Below are positions 17,476 to 25,468 of a stretch of DNA of 64,000 nt, piece after piece. Source of the stretch: Mycobacteriales bacterium (GTDB taxonomy: Bacteria > Actinomycetota > Actinomycetes > BP-191). The position numbers and the translations under genes were made by a program. The stretch is taken from contig DASTMB010000023.1 of the NCBI GenBank assembly GCA_035714365.1, forward strand, positions 1-64,000, given 5' to 3'. How positions within the stretch are numbered: position 1 is the first letter of the stretch; the number at the start of each line of letters is the position of its first letter. The notes under the pieces were generated by a model, which saw nothing but the letters and a program-made list of their open reading frames with translations, searched no databases and was not told the DNA's origin.

Positions 17476-18261
17476 CTACGGGTCGTCGAGAGGGTCGAGG
17501 AGGTTGCTCCGGACGAGCATCGCGGCGGCGTCGATGTCGTAGCCAGCGGGCGTGGTGACGACGAGCTGGTCCAGGTCGGTACGGAATACGGGGTCACCGA
17601 CATGGGCGTCGAACGTCGCGAGGGCGGTTGCCCGCGTGTAGCCGTCCGGGCGGTAGGGCGCGAAGCAGCGGAGCACCTCCTCCGGGTCCAGTGCGAGCTC
17701 GGTCAGCGCGAGCCACAGGTCGAAGAGGTCCCGGCCCTTCTTCCGCTGGTGCATCGCGCGCAGCTTCGTCGCGACGAGCTCCTCGGTGGCGAAGGTCAGC
17801 ACGTCCGCCTCGCCGGCCCACCACCGCGAGTCGACGCGTAACGGCAGGTGGACGTGGGGTCGCGCCGGCGAGCGTTCGTACGTGTTCATCTCGATCTTCA
17901 GCCGCAGCCGCGCGCCCGATTGCGCGACGGTACGGAACTGGACCTTCGGGTACGGTCCGACATCGACCGCTCCGACGGTCAGGCCGATCTGCGCCGCGAC
18001 GTCGCGCAGCGCGTCGAGGACTCCGCTGATGGGCCCGCCCGTCGCGCGGACGTAGTCGAGGTCTTCGCTGTACCGCCACGGCTCCGGCAGGTGGAGCTTG
18101 TGCAGGCAGGTCCCGCCGCGGAAGACCAGCTCGTTGCCGAGGTACGGATGACGGGCGACCTCGACGACGACGCGTTCGAGCAGGAGGTCCTGCTCGACCT
18201 GGTCGCGCGACGCCCACGGTCGTCGCAGGCCCCATGCCGTGACGTGAGCGTCAGGAATCAC
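17476..18261 (-). CDS. abiEii: AbiEii/AbiGii-family nucleotidyltransferase toxin
   Basis: 261 residues from GTG 18261 (GTGA overlap with the antitoxin stop). It has the AbiEii (PF08843) pattern: YLGNELVFRGGTCLHKLHLPE (G-G-T-x-L motif I), then RYSEDLDYV (S-x-D-x-D metal site), LKIEMNTYE, EELVATKLRAMHQRKKGRDLFDLW (K-x-x-A-x-x-x-R-x-K-x-R-D-x-x-D). These toxins transfer nucleotides and stop growth on infection. With AbiEi upstream it is a complete AbiE system, in the usual antitoxin-toxin order. It ends at TAG 17478-17476. Confidence 0.88.
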   Translation of the reverse strand: MIPDAHVTAWGLRRPWASRDQVEQDLLLERVVVEVARHPYLGNELVFRGGTCLHKLHLPEPWRYSEDLDYVRATGGPISGVLDALRDVAAQIGLTVGAVDVGPYPKVQFRTVAQSGARLRLKIEMNTYERSPARPHVHLPLRVDSRWWAGEADVLTFATEELVATKLRAMHQRKKGRDLFDLWLALTELALDPEEVLRCFAPYRPDGYTRATALATFDAHVGDPVFRTDLDQLVVTTPAGYDIDAAAMLVRSNLLDPLDDP

Positions 18262-19091
18262 ACGTCCGCCTCGACGGTGTCGTTGACCTGCACCAGCCAG
18301 GTGAGGTTGATGGGACCCCGGCGTGGCAGGCGAGGTTCGAGCCGCGCGGGGGTCGTGCCATCTCGCCGGGCGACGCGGACGAGAGCCGTCAGATCGGTGG
18401 CACCGGTCGCGTGGGACAACAACCACCCGAGCCGGCGCGCGGTCGAGACGGGGAAGCACATGGCGACCTCCGCCAGCCGGTCCGGCGCCAGCAGCTCCTC
18501 CGTCACGAGTTCGGCCAGGACGGTCGCGACGTTGGAAAGCCCGCCCGCGTCGCGGGGACGGTCGGCGAGATCGCACGCGAGCAGTTCGGGCGTCGCCACG
18601 CGATACGTCCCGGTGGGCACGTCGCGCGTCTCCACCGGCAGCGTGTCGACGCCCGTGCGGGTGTAGAAGCGCAGCCGCGCGCGGCCGACCGCCCGGTCAC
18701 GGACCTGGCGGTCGACCATCACCTGGAACACCTGCGGCCGCTGGTGCGCGACGCCGTGGATCTCGGCGGCGCTGAGCAGGCAGACGTAGTACGTACGCGC
18801 GAGGTGCGCCATGAGCTCGTCGATGAACTCCGCTGGCGCCGGACCGCCCCAGGCGCGGTCCTCCGGCCGGACCGCAACGTAGAGACCACGACCGGGCGAG
18901 ACGAGGTCGCCGGCCGCCAGCGGTCGGCGGACCAGGTCGTAGACCTGTCCCGTCGTGATTCCCGCGAGTTCCGCGATCTCCGCCGCCGTCGCGATCGGCC
19001 GGCCCACGGAGATCAGGAAGTCGGCGAGGCGGCCGGCCCGTGGCTGGACGCCGGGCTGCTGGTCGCGGGACGAACTCGGAGGCGCCGTCAC
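18258..19091 (-). CDS. abiEi: AbiEi-family antitoxin and autorepressor
   Basis: 277 residues from GTG 19091. The N-terminal winged helix (ATAAEIAELAGITTGQVYDLVRRPLAAGDLVSPGRGLYV) precedes the body with AEFIDELMAHLARTYYVCLLSAAEIHGVAHQ and QVFQVMVD, as in AbiEi antitoxins. Members bind inverted repeats in their own promoter and neutralise AbiEii in a non-contact (type IV) manner in the studied cases. A perfect 10-bp inverted repeat lies 10 to 50 bases upstream. A CATAAT -10 box (19106-19101) about 9 bases before GTG, and no ribosome-binding site, suggest a leaderless transcript. Confidence 0.82.
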   Translation of the reverse strand: MTAPPSSSRDQQPGVQPRAGRLADFLISVGRPIATAAEIAELAGITTGQVYDLVRRPLAAGDLVSPGRGLYVAVRPEDRAWGGPAPAEFIDELMAHLARTYYVCLLSAAEIHGVAHQRPQVFQVMVDRQVRDRAVGRARLRFYTRTGVDTLPVETRDVPTGTYRVATPELLACDLADRPRDAGGLSNVATVLAELVTEELLAPDRLAEVAMCFPVSTARRLGWLLSHATGATDLTALVRVARRDGTTPARLEPRLPRRGPINLTWLVQVNDTVEADV

Positions 19092-19100
19092 GCTGTCAAG

Positions 19101-19140
19101 ATTATGCGCCAAACCGTCAGAACGTCGGGATGGCGCATAA
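19101..19140 (-). promoter_or_regulatory. abiE promoter and operator
   Basis: TTATGCGCCA (19102-19111) and TGGCGCATAA (19131-19140) are perfect reverse complements with a 19-bp spacer, a centre-to-centre distance of 29 bp. The proximal arm contains the -10 element CATAAT (minus strand 19106-19101). AbiEi proteins of other AbiE systems repress by binding paired inverted repeats over the -10/-35 region, so this is the expected autoregulatory operator. Confidence 0.7.
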
Positions 19141-19493
19141 CTCCCCCGGACCTGGGCGGATCGCTGCCCCGAGGGCAGGCGGGTCGCTGCCCCGCCGGGA
19201 GGCGGCCCAACACTAGACACTCCACACTCTCAGAGACACCTCTACGACACACTCCGTGCGGGCCGCCCCGCGTCGGGGGAGGTGCGCGAAAGCCCCTCTG
19301 CGCCAAGGGTTTCGCCGGGTAACGTGCCTAGCGGCATCGAACGCCGGCCTTCGTATCGCCGTCGGGACGTGCCCCCCGGCCAGCCGGGCGACGGCGCCTC
19401 GCATCGTGCGCGAGAGCCAACGCCCGGCTGCCGGCCCGACGGGCGAAGCCCGCGCCCCGACTATGCCACCCGTCACACCGATCGGAGACCGCG
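19141..19493. other. Intergenic region between divergent AbiE and winged-helix genes
   Basis: About 350 bases without a convincing gene. It contains a tandem direct repeat of GGRTCGCTGCCCCG (around 19159-19197) and an ACAC/CTCC-rich stretch (19210-19258). Open frames here have poor codon bias. A GGAG site at 19484-19487 serves the TTG start at 19494. Confidence 0.5.
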
Positions 19494-20375
19494 TTGACCA
19501 GCCGACGTCCTGCCGCAGCCGGGCTGGCGTACTCGCCGTACGTCACGGGCAAGCACACGTTCCGCGTTCGTGAACGGCATGTCGCCGAGCACGTGGCGCC
19601 TCTGATCTCCTCGAACGCGGCCGGTGCAGCCAAGCTCGATCTCGTCCTGCGCGGCATCGCGCTACTGCCCGCGCACGCCGGGAACAAGCGGCCACCCGGG
19701 CTCGTGCTGCCGCGGATAACCTACGAGCGCCTGCACGACCTGTGCCGGCCCGCGTCCGCGTACCTCACGACCGTCCCGGAGGACGAGTTCCCCGACACCG
19801 CGACGCTGGAGGCGAAGCGCACCTGGGTCGGGGAGCAGCTGCTTCGCCTGGAGGAGCTGAACCTCGTGCGGCGCGAGCCTCGCCCCGGCCGGCGGCCGTA
19901 CATCTTCGTGCTGCGCGATGACGGGTCGGGGAATCTGTTCGACGACCCGGACGGCAAGCCCGGTAATTCGTACGTCACGCTGTCCGGCTCGATCGTCGCC
20001 AGGTACTTCCCGTTCTGGGGTGCACCGGAACTCGCCGCGTACATGGCGGCGATGGTCGCCGAGCGGTACGAGCGCGGGCGCGCCCCGGGCATGCCGCTTG
20101 GCGGCGGTACGTGGTACCAGCCGTTGCGGTGGTTCGCCGACGAGGCGGGCGAGCGGCCCGCGGGGCACGTCCGCATCCCGTTCAGCACGCGGACGCTGGA
20201 ACGCGGATTCACCGCGTTGAGGAAGGACGGGCTGGTGGTCGTCACGCGGACTATGCGGCGTCCGGGTGGCGGCCGCTTCACCCAGGTGCGCAGCGTGTAC
20301 ACGAACCGGTTCGACACGGTCGACCTCGCGACCACCGCCGCGGCGGCGGCCGCTGCTACGCCGTCGCGCGCGTGA
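19494..20375 (+). CDS. Winged-helix DNA-binding protein of unknown family
   Basis: 293 residues from TTG 19494, six bases after GGAG. Two helix-turn-helix-like regions are visible: LVLPRITYERLHDLCRPASAYLTTV..TWVGEQLLRLEELNLVRREPRPGRRP (about 75-135) and IPFSTRTLERGFTALRKDGLVVVTRTMRRPGGGRF (about 225-260), each a recognition helix followed by a basic beta-wing. The layout resembles tandem winged-helix replication initiators or regulators; I do not recognise the family. It stands alone between AbiE and CBASS, 235 bases upstream of the CD-NTase gene and in the same direction, so it may regulate that operon. Confidence 0.6.
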   Translation: MTSRRPAAAGLAYSPYVTGKHTFRVRERHVAEHVAPLISSNAAGAAKLDLVLRGIALLPAHAGNKRPPGLVLPRITYERLHDLCRPASAYLTTVPEDEFPDTATLEAKRTWVGEQLLRLEELNLVRREPRPGRRPYIFVLRDDGSGNLFDDPDGKPGNSYVTLSGSIVARYFPFWGAPELAAYMAAMVAERYERGRAPGMPLGGGTWYQPLRWFADEAGERPAGHVRIPFSTRTLERGFTALRKDGLVVVTRTMRRPGGGRFTQVRSVYTNRFDTVDLATTAAAAAAATPSRA

Positions 20376-20610
20376 AGAGTACTTACGACCCCGTCGAGTC
20401 GGCGACGACTCGTTCCCGCCGAAGGGCTGACGTCCGATGGGTCGCACAGGCGCCGCGACATCGTGCCGGATGGAGGTCCGCTGGCGCGACCCACGGCGCC
20501 GCGGCCGCGACCTGTGTCGGCACCCAGAAGAAATGTCACACCCGGTCCGCATGATGGGCCGATGTCCCGGCACGCCACGTCCGGGACCACGACGACCTCG
20601 AAGAGGACAC

Positions 20611-21648
20611 GTGCCTGAGCTCACAACGCAGTTCGACAAGGCGCTCGACAACATCGAGCCGACGAAGGAAGACAAGGACAACGCACCCGCCGCACACACC
20701 GAGGTGAGCGAGGCGCTGAGCGACGACGACGTCATCTCCGGCTGGGGATTCAAGCCAGTCCTGATCGGCAGTTACAAGCGGCACGTGAGCATCCGCCGCA
20801 TCAAGGACGTCGACGTCCTGGGCCGGCTGTTCGACGTCGGGGACGACGTCGAACCGAAGACCCTGCTCAACGAGTTCGAGCGCGTCCTCAAGGAGGTGTT
20901 CCCGCCGGTGGACGGCACTGCACGCGTCCGCCGACAGGCGCGGAGCCTCCAGGTGAGCTTCCCCAACTTCGACGGGCTGTATGTCGACGCCGTGCCCGCG
21001 CGGCCGTGGACAAGCATGTCCGGGGTCGAGGCGTGGGAGCTGCCGAAGCGGGGCGAGGACGGGTGGCAGCCGACGAACCCCGAGGAGCTCACCCGGTTGT
21101 CGTCCGAGCTGAACGACGCCGACCACTTCGACGGGTTCTACGTCCCGACGATCAAGCTGCTCCGCCAGACCCGGCGGTCGCTGTTGGGTAAGCGCAAGCC
21201 GGGCGGGCTCACGGTGGAGATCGCGGCGCTGCACGCGTTCAAGGCGGGCCTGGTGCACGGTCCCACGCAGGCGGACTTCTACGTGACGGCGCTGCGCGAG
21301 ACGGCGAACGTCCTGTCGACCGCGTTCGTCCTCGGCCTGGGGCTCGACGATCCGACGATCCCGGGCGAGAAGGTCGTCGTCCGAGGGGAGGACGCGGACA
21401 AGCGGGCGCTGGCGGAGAAGTTCGGCGAGGCCGCGGCGATCGCCGAAGAGGCGCTCGCGTCTTCGGACCGCTGCGCGGCCGCCAAGAAGTTCCGCGACCT
21501 GCTCGGCAACGCCGTTGACGACCAGGGCGACACCGGGCGGGTGTTCCCGATGCCGTCAGACTGCAACGACGACGGCACCGCGAAGCGGTTCACGTCGGTC
21601 AGCGCCGGGGCGCCCCTCGTGCCGGGCGGGAACCGCCGGTTCGGATGA
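20611..21648 (+). CDS. CBASS CD-NTase (cGAS/DncV-like nucleotidyltransferase)
   Basis: 345 residues from GTG 20611 with AGAGGA seven bases upstream. The nucleotidyltransferase core is clear: LIGSYKRHVSIRRIKDVDVL (G-S then D-x-D) and the third acidic residue in LYVDAVPAR; the family makes cyclic oligonucleotides after phage sensing. The helical half carries IKLLRQTRRSLLG and IAALHAF. The protein ends VPGGNRRFG: a flexible tail with terminal Gly, as expected of a CD-NTase conjugated through its C-terminus by Cap2. First gene of a four-gene operon, overlapping the next by ATGA. Confidence 0.88.
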   Translation: MPELTTQFDKALDNIEPTKEDKDNAPAAHTEVSEALSDDDVISGWGFKPVLIGSYKRHVSIRRIKDVDVLGRLFDVGDDVEPKTLLNEFERVLKEVFPPVDGTARVRRQARSLQVSFPNFDGLYVDAVPARPWTSMSGVEAWELPKRGEDGWQPTNPEELTRLSSELNDADHFDGFYVPTIKLLRQTRRSLLGKRKPGGLTVEIAALHAFKAGLVHGPTQADFYVTALRETANVLSTAFVLGLGLDDPTIPGEKVVVRGEDADKRALAEKFGEAAAIAEEALASSDRCAAAKKFRDLLGNAVDDQGDTGRVFPMPSDCNDDGTAKRFTSVSAGAPLVPGGNRRFG

Positions 21649-23210
21649 CGAGCGGCGGCGCCGACGACGAGCGCGCGACGGTGCTCGAGTCGTTGCGGCT
21701 GAGCTGCCAGGTCGCGAAGGACGCACTCCACGACGCGCTGGCGCGGGTGTCGTTCCGTCAGGTCGCGCCCGACGTCTGGCGTGGCCTGGTCGAGGTCGCC
21801 GGTGATGCGACGCTCGGTGAGCGCGTGACGTTCGTCGAGGTCACCGTGCGCGAGGGGTTCCCGTTCGTCGCGCCCAAGGTCGTCCCGAACTCGCGGGAGT
21901 GGGCGGAAGCGGTGACGGGGCGGTCGCTACCGGCGTACTACGAGGCGACGCGGAGCTGGCATCGCGAGCCCGGCGGCGCGATGTGCTTGTTCGTCGAGGC
22001 CGACCACACCCGGTTGCCGTGGGCCGACGGCGACGCGCTGCTCGACCAGGTACGGGCATGGCTCGCCCAGGACGCGGCCGGATGGGCGGACCCGGACCCG
22101 GCGCTCGACCTGGAGCGGTACGTACCGATGTCGAACGACCGGGCGCTCGTTCTGTACACGGATCTCGAGCGGTTCGCCGGACAGGTCGTCCGCCTCCACC
22201 GTGAACGCAACGATGTTCTGCGCGTGGGCCGGGTCGCGGTGCCGCAGCGCGTCGGCCGCCGCGGTGGCTCGCCCGCATGGCCGCGTGACGTTGCCGCCGT
22301 TGTCGACGCGGGGACTCTCGAGGCGCCGGTGACGACCTGGCCCGAGCTGCTCGACGCCGTCGAGCAGGACGGCGAAGCGACCCTACGTCGTGAGTTCGAC
22401 CGCGGACTTCGTCATGTCCTCCTCCTATACCGCAGAGCGGGGACGCGCGCGGTGCTGGCCCTCGAGCTCGTACGGTCGGGGGCAAATGCCGAGATTCGCT
22501 TCCTGCAGAGCGCGCCGGACGACGCGGCGACGCGCTTGATCCGCGCCCACCGCGGTGCGGATGTCCTCGCCACGAAGCGGGTCGCGGTGATCGGGTCGGG
22601 TGCCATCGGTTCGGTGCTCGCCGACCTGCTCGACCGCAGCGGGGTCGGCGATGTCACCCTTGTCGACAGCGACCGCGTCCTGCCCGGGAACACGAGGCGG
22701 CACCTCGCCGGCAACGGTGCCGTCGGGCTGCCAAAGCCGACGGCGGTGGCCGACGCGATTCGCGCGGCACGTCCACTCGGCGCTCGCATCCACCCGGAGG
22801 TCAAGCACCTGACGACCATCGAGGACGCCGTCGCCGTGCTCGCCGCGCACGAGCTCGTCATCGACGCGACCGCGGACTCGGCCGCGAGCGCGTTGCTGGC
22901 CGCCGCCGCGCGTGTGGGCGCCGGCGCGATGCTCTCCGTCGCGGTCCTCGCCGACGGCTACGCCGTGCGCGTGGACCGCGAGCCGCTCGCCGAGGGTGCT
23001 GTGCCTCTGCCGGCAACCCCGCTCCCGCCGTTGGAGCAGGGTGTCTACGAGGCCGGATGCGGCAGCCCGGTCAGCACGACACCGCCCGCCGCGGTGTGGG
23101 AGGCCGCCGCTGTGGCCGCGAGGCACGCGACACAGTTCCTGCTTGACCCGGCGTCGGCACTTCCCGGCGAGGTCCGCGTTCTCGAACCGTGGCGAGTGGT
23201 GACGGAATGA
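21645..23210 (+). CDS. cap2: CBASS Cap2: E2-E1 (ThiF) fusion ubiquitin-ligase-like enzyme
   Basis: 521 residues. The N-terminal E2-like domain (about 1-170) has the candidate catalytic Cys in EPGGAMCLFVEADH. The C-terminal E1/ThiF domain (about 300-521) has VAVIGSGAIGSVLADLLDRSG (GxGxxG nucleotide-binding loop), VTLVDSDRVLPGNTRRH (adenylation Asp and Arg residues), K in GLPKPTAVADAI, and a probable E1 Cys in YEAGCGSP. In studied type II CBASS, Cap2 joins the CD-NTase C-terminal residue to target molecules and so primes signalling. Coupled to both neighbours by ATGA overlaps. Confidence 0.88.
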   Translation: MTSGGADDERATVLESLRLSCQVAKDALHDALARVSFRQVAPDVWRGLVEVAGDATLGERVTFVEVTVREGFPFVAPKVVPNSREWAEAVTGRSLPAYYEATRSWHREPGGAMCLFVEADHTRLPWADGDALLDQVRAWLAQDAAGWADPDPALDLERYVPMSNDRALVLYTDLERFAGQVVRLHRERNDVLRVGRVAVPQRVGRRGGSPAWPRDVAAVVDAGTLEAPVTTWPELLDAVEQDGEATLRREFDRGLRHVLLLYRRAGTRAVLALELVRSGANAEIRFLQSAPDDAATRLIRAHRGADVLATKRVAVIGSGAIGSVLADLLDRSGVGDVTLVDSDRVLPGNTRRHLAGNGAVGLPKPTAVADAIRAARPLGARIHPEVKHLTTIEDAVAVLAAHELVIDATADSAASALLAAAARVGAGAMLSVAVLADGYAVRVDREPLAEGAVPLPATPLPPLEQGVYEAGCGSPVSTTPPAAVWEAAAVAARHATQFLLDPASALPGEVRVLEPWRVVTE

Positions 23211-23767
23211 ACGCGATTCCTGATGACCCGCAGGTGCTTGTCGCGCGCCGCGCGCTCGCCGACGCCGTCGAGGCGGCCCGCGCGGCGCTGCCGCGAGAGA
23301 CAGGCGGCATCCTGCTCGGGTTCCACACTCCGGACGGTGTGGTCGTGACCCGTGTCCTTGTAGTGGAGGACCGGCGGAGCACCCGTTTCAGCTACGTCCG
23401 GCGGCGCCGGCGGGCACAGGCAGCACTCGCCGCAGCGCGGGAGAGCGCGCCGCCCGTCGTCGGGTACGTTGGAGAGTGGCACACGCATCCCGCCGACCAG
23501 CCGCCGAGCCGCACGGACTTCGTCTCGCTCGGGCAGACCGCTCAGTCGGCGTCCGCACCCGTCGCCCTGCTCGTCGTCGCGATACCCGGCGACCGCCCCG
23601 CAGAGACCTTTGCGGGGTTGGCCGCCCGCCGTGGCGTGTTCCCCATCGCCGCGATCGACCCGGTCACCGCCGCCGCCGCAACGCTCACGATCCTCGATGA
23701 CGACCCCGAGATCCTCGAACGGGACGCACAGGACGTCTTGACGCCGACGACGAAGGAGCAGCCATGA
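23207..23767 (+). CDS. cap3: CBASS Cap3: JAB/JAMM metallopeptidase (deconjugase)
   Basis: 186 residues from ATG 23207. The JAMM zinc site is complete: Glu in RETGGILLGFHTPDG, then EWHTHPADQPPSRTD, giving H-x-H and S-x-x-D. Cap3 enzymes cut the CD-NTase-target conjugate made by Cap2 and so moderate signalling. The remaining sequence has the JAB-fold pattern, including PVALLVVAIPGD. Coupled by ATGA to cap2 upstream and the candidate effector downstream. Together with Cap2 this makes the system type II. Confidence 0.88.
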   Translation: MNAIPDDPQVLVARRALADAVEAARAALPRETGGILLGFHTPDGVVVTRVLVVEDRRSTRFSYVRRRRRAQAALAAARESAPPVVGYVGEWHTHPADQPPSRTDFVSLGQTAQSASAPVALLVVAIPGDRPAETFAGLAARRGVFPIAAIDPVTAAAATLTILDDDPEILERDAQDVLTPTTKEQP

Positions 23768-24528
23768 CGACCGGCGACAGTGAACGCCCGGTGTTCGACC
23801 TGCGTACCGCGTTCCGGCACAAGTCTGAGGTGCTCGCGTCGGCGATGCGTACCGCCGGCGGCGTGACCGGTCATGGTCCGACGATCGGTGACGGCAGTGA
23901 GGACGGCTGGCGGGCGATGCTCGCGACGTTCCTGCCGAAGCGGTACGCCGTGAGTAAGGCGTTCGTCGTGGACAGCGCGGGGCGCGAGAGCGAGCAGATC
24001 GACGTCGTCGTCCACGACCAGCACTTCACACCGTTGCTCTGGGAAATGGGGGGCGCGAAGTTCGTCCCGGCCGAGAGCGTCTATGCCGTGTTCGAGGTGA
24101 AGCAGGAGCTGACTCTTGACGACGTCCGCGCGGCAGGCCAAAAGGTCGCCAGCGTGCGCGGGCTGCATCGCACGACGCAGCGCATCGTGCATGCAGGGGG
24201 GGTCGTCAACCAACCGAAGCCGCCGCCACGAATCCTCGGTGGCCTGCTCGCGCGCCGCAGCTCGTGGAGCCCCCCGCTCGGCGCCTCGTTACGGGCTGCG
24301 CTCGACGGGCTCGACGAGCATCACCGGCTCGACTTGGGCTGCGGCATCGAGCATGGAGCCTTCGAGCTCCCGGAGGACGTACAGGCACAGCCGGACCTGA
24401 TCACCGCGGACGCCGACGTGGGGTTGGCCTTCTTCGCAATGCGGCTGCTCGCGCGCCTCCAGGCGATGGGAAGCGTGCCCGCCCTCAACCTTGACGCCTA
24501 CACCGCAGTCCTCGTCTCAGACGACTGA
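23764..24528 (+). CDS. Candidate CBASS effector: PD-(D/E)xK-type nuclease (DUF6602-like)
   Basis: 254 residues. The N-terminal half has LATFLPKRYAVSKAFVVDS, then ESEQIDVVVHDQ (Asp) and ESVYAVFEVKQELTLDD (E-x-K), a restriction-endonuclease-like catalytic pattern; I associate the arrangement with DUF6602, from memory. There is a Pro/Arg-rich middle (WSPPLGAS region) and a C-terminal helix FFAMRLLARLQAMG. No SAVED, membrane or phospholipase domain, which most CBASS effectors carry, is seen. As fourth gene of the ATGA-coupled operon it is positioned as the effector. Whether it binds the cyclic nucleotide itself is unknown. Confidence 0.7.
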   Translation: MTTGDSERPVFDLRTAFRHKSEVLASAMRTAGGVTGHGPTIGDGSEDGWRAMLATFLPKRYAVSKAFVVDSAGRESEQIDVVVHDQHFTPLLWEMGGAKFVPAESVYAVFEVKQELTLDDVRAAGQKVASVRGLHRTTQRIVHAGGVVNQPKPPPRILGGLLARRSSWSPPLGASLRAALDGLDEHHRLDLGCGIEHGAFELPEDVQAQPDLITADADVGLAFFAMRLLARLQAMGSVPALNLDAYTAVLVSDD

Positions 24529-24702
24529 CGCCTGGATTGTGGCCTGTAGGGCGCGAGGGAGCTGAACCCTAAGTTGGCACGTTTGAGGTGCTGCTCTTAC
24601 TTGAACATGCTGCCCGCGGTCACGTTATCCAGCCGCCGTCGAGCGGGTGTGACTATCGCGTGCTCGGCGCTGCGGTGGCGAGGCGCCGGTGCGCGAGTTC
24701 GT

Positions 24703-24888
24703 CTACCTCTGACTGTCCCTTGTCCGCACCGGACGACTGAGGGCCGTGACGAACGCGTGTCCGAGCGGCTCAGTATTCACCGGCTGAGCTGCGAGCCAAT
24801 CGTTGATATGACGGATGGCCCACGCCAGGCTTTCTTCGCTGACCCGTATCGGAATTTCGACCTCTGGCATACGCATCACAATCTTCAC
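24703..24888 (-). CDS. Possible small protein
   Basis: 61 residues, reading EVEIPIRVSEESLAWAIRHI then NDWLAAQPVNTEPLGHAFV: a beta segment and an amphipathic helix, more protein-like than most short frames here. Codons are not strongly GC3-biased, and the start is weak (ATG 24888, 24879 or 24873; GGTGAAG upstream). It is convergent with the CBASS operon. Alternatively chance; there is no family match I recognise. Confidence 0.3.
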   Translation of the reverse strand: MKIVMRMPEVEIPIRVSEESLAWAIRHINDWLAAQPVNTEPLGHAFVTALSRPVRTRDSQR

Positions 24889-25091
24889 CGTGACTGACGA
24901 TGCCTACCGTACTTCGGGCGGTCCCGCCGGCGTGCCGCCCATCTCACCAGGCAGCGTCCCGTCGGATACTGCGGGAGCGTGACACGACGGCAGCAGCGAC
25001 CCTCGGCAATGTCTTGGTTACCGCCTCTGCGGCTCGGCGCGAACGTGGCGAGCGCCCCGGGCCGCGCATCCTGCGGGGCCGCCCCTCCAGC

Positions 25092-25140
25092 GTCAAGGAC
25101 GCTTCGCGCCGCTTCGCGGCGGCCTTCGGCCGTCCTTGAC
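25092..25140. repeat. Three-stem palindrome (cruciform-type repeat)
   Basis: The outer arms GTCAAGGACG (25092-25101) and CGTCCTTGAC (25131-25140) are perfect. Inside are two small hairpins, CGCCGC-TTC-GCGGCG (25107-25121) and GGCC-TTC-GGCC (25121-25131). The fold would be a closed stem opening into two UUC-loop hairpins. Similar palindromes are, from memory, multicopy in Streptomyces-type genomes, so a REP-like element is likely. Confidence 0.55.
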
Positions 25141-25175
25141 CCCGGAGCCTCTGCGGCCCCTCCGGACAGGAAGAG

Positions 25176-25197
25176 CGGGCAGGGCGAGCCCTGCCCG
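25176..25197. repeat. Strong hairpin with 9-bp stem and CGAG tetraloop
   Basis: CGGGCAGGG-CGAG-CCCTGCCCG is a perfect GC-rich stem-loop 36 bases after the three-stem palindrome. The right arm begins the 26-base sequence shared with 13924-13949. There is no T-run, so termination would be of the actinobacterial no-U type, or the unit is part of a mobile repeat. Confidence 0.5.
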
Positions 25198-25468
25198 CGG
25201 GGCGCGCGGCCCGCAACGCTCTCGGCTGGTCGGTGGGTGCACATGGGACGTCGTGAGGGCGAGGCCGAGACGTGGCTCCCTGCTCGAGCGACCGCGCCTC
25301 ACACTCGATGTCTCAAGCCACGCCGCGCCGTCCTGGATGGGGCAGTGGCGGCGAACGGCGCCTTGGCTGCGGCGAAGCATGATCGTCGCAGGGCCGAAGT
25401 CCAGACAACCGGCACGTCCGCCGAGCCTAAGATGGCATCATAGGACACCGAGGGAGGCGCAAACGCCA

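Larger units (their letters stand above)
24889..25468. other. Non-coding accessory stretch rich in palindromes
   Basis: No convincing gene over about 580 bases. It contains the two structured repeats listed separately (25092-25140, 25176-25197) and a 26-base sequence (25187-25212) that recurs with one mismatch at 13924-13949; a looser copy is near 29735. GGGAGG at 25452-25457 belongs to the sensor-kinase gene. The frame upstream of that gene's ATG is open but has no coding bias, so it is not an extension. Confidence 0.5.

Noticed and set aside
25136-25468. A 111-codon N-terminal extension of the sensor kinase
   Set aside because: The extension crosses palindromic repeats and is Arg/Pro-rich; ATG 25469 has GGGAGG upstream.
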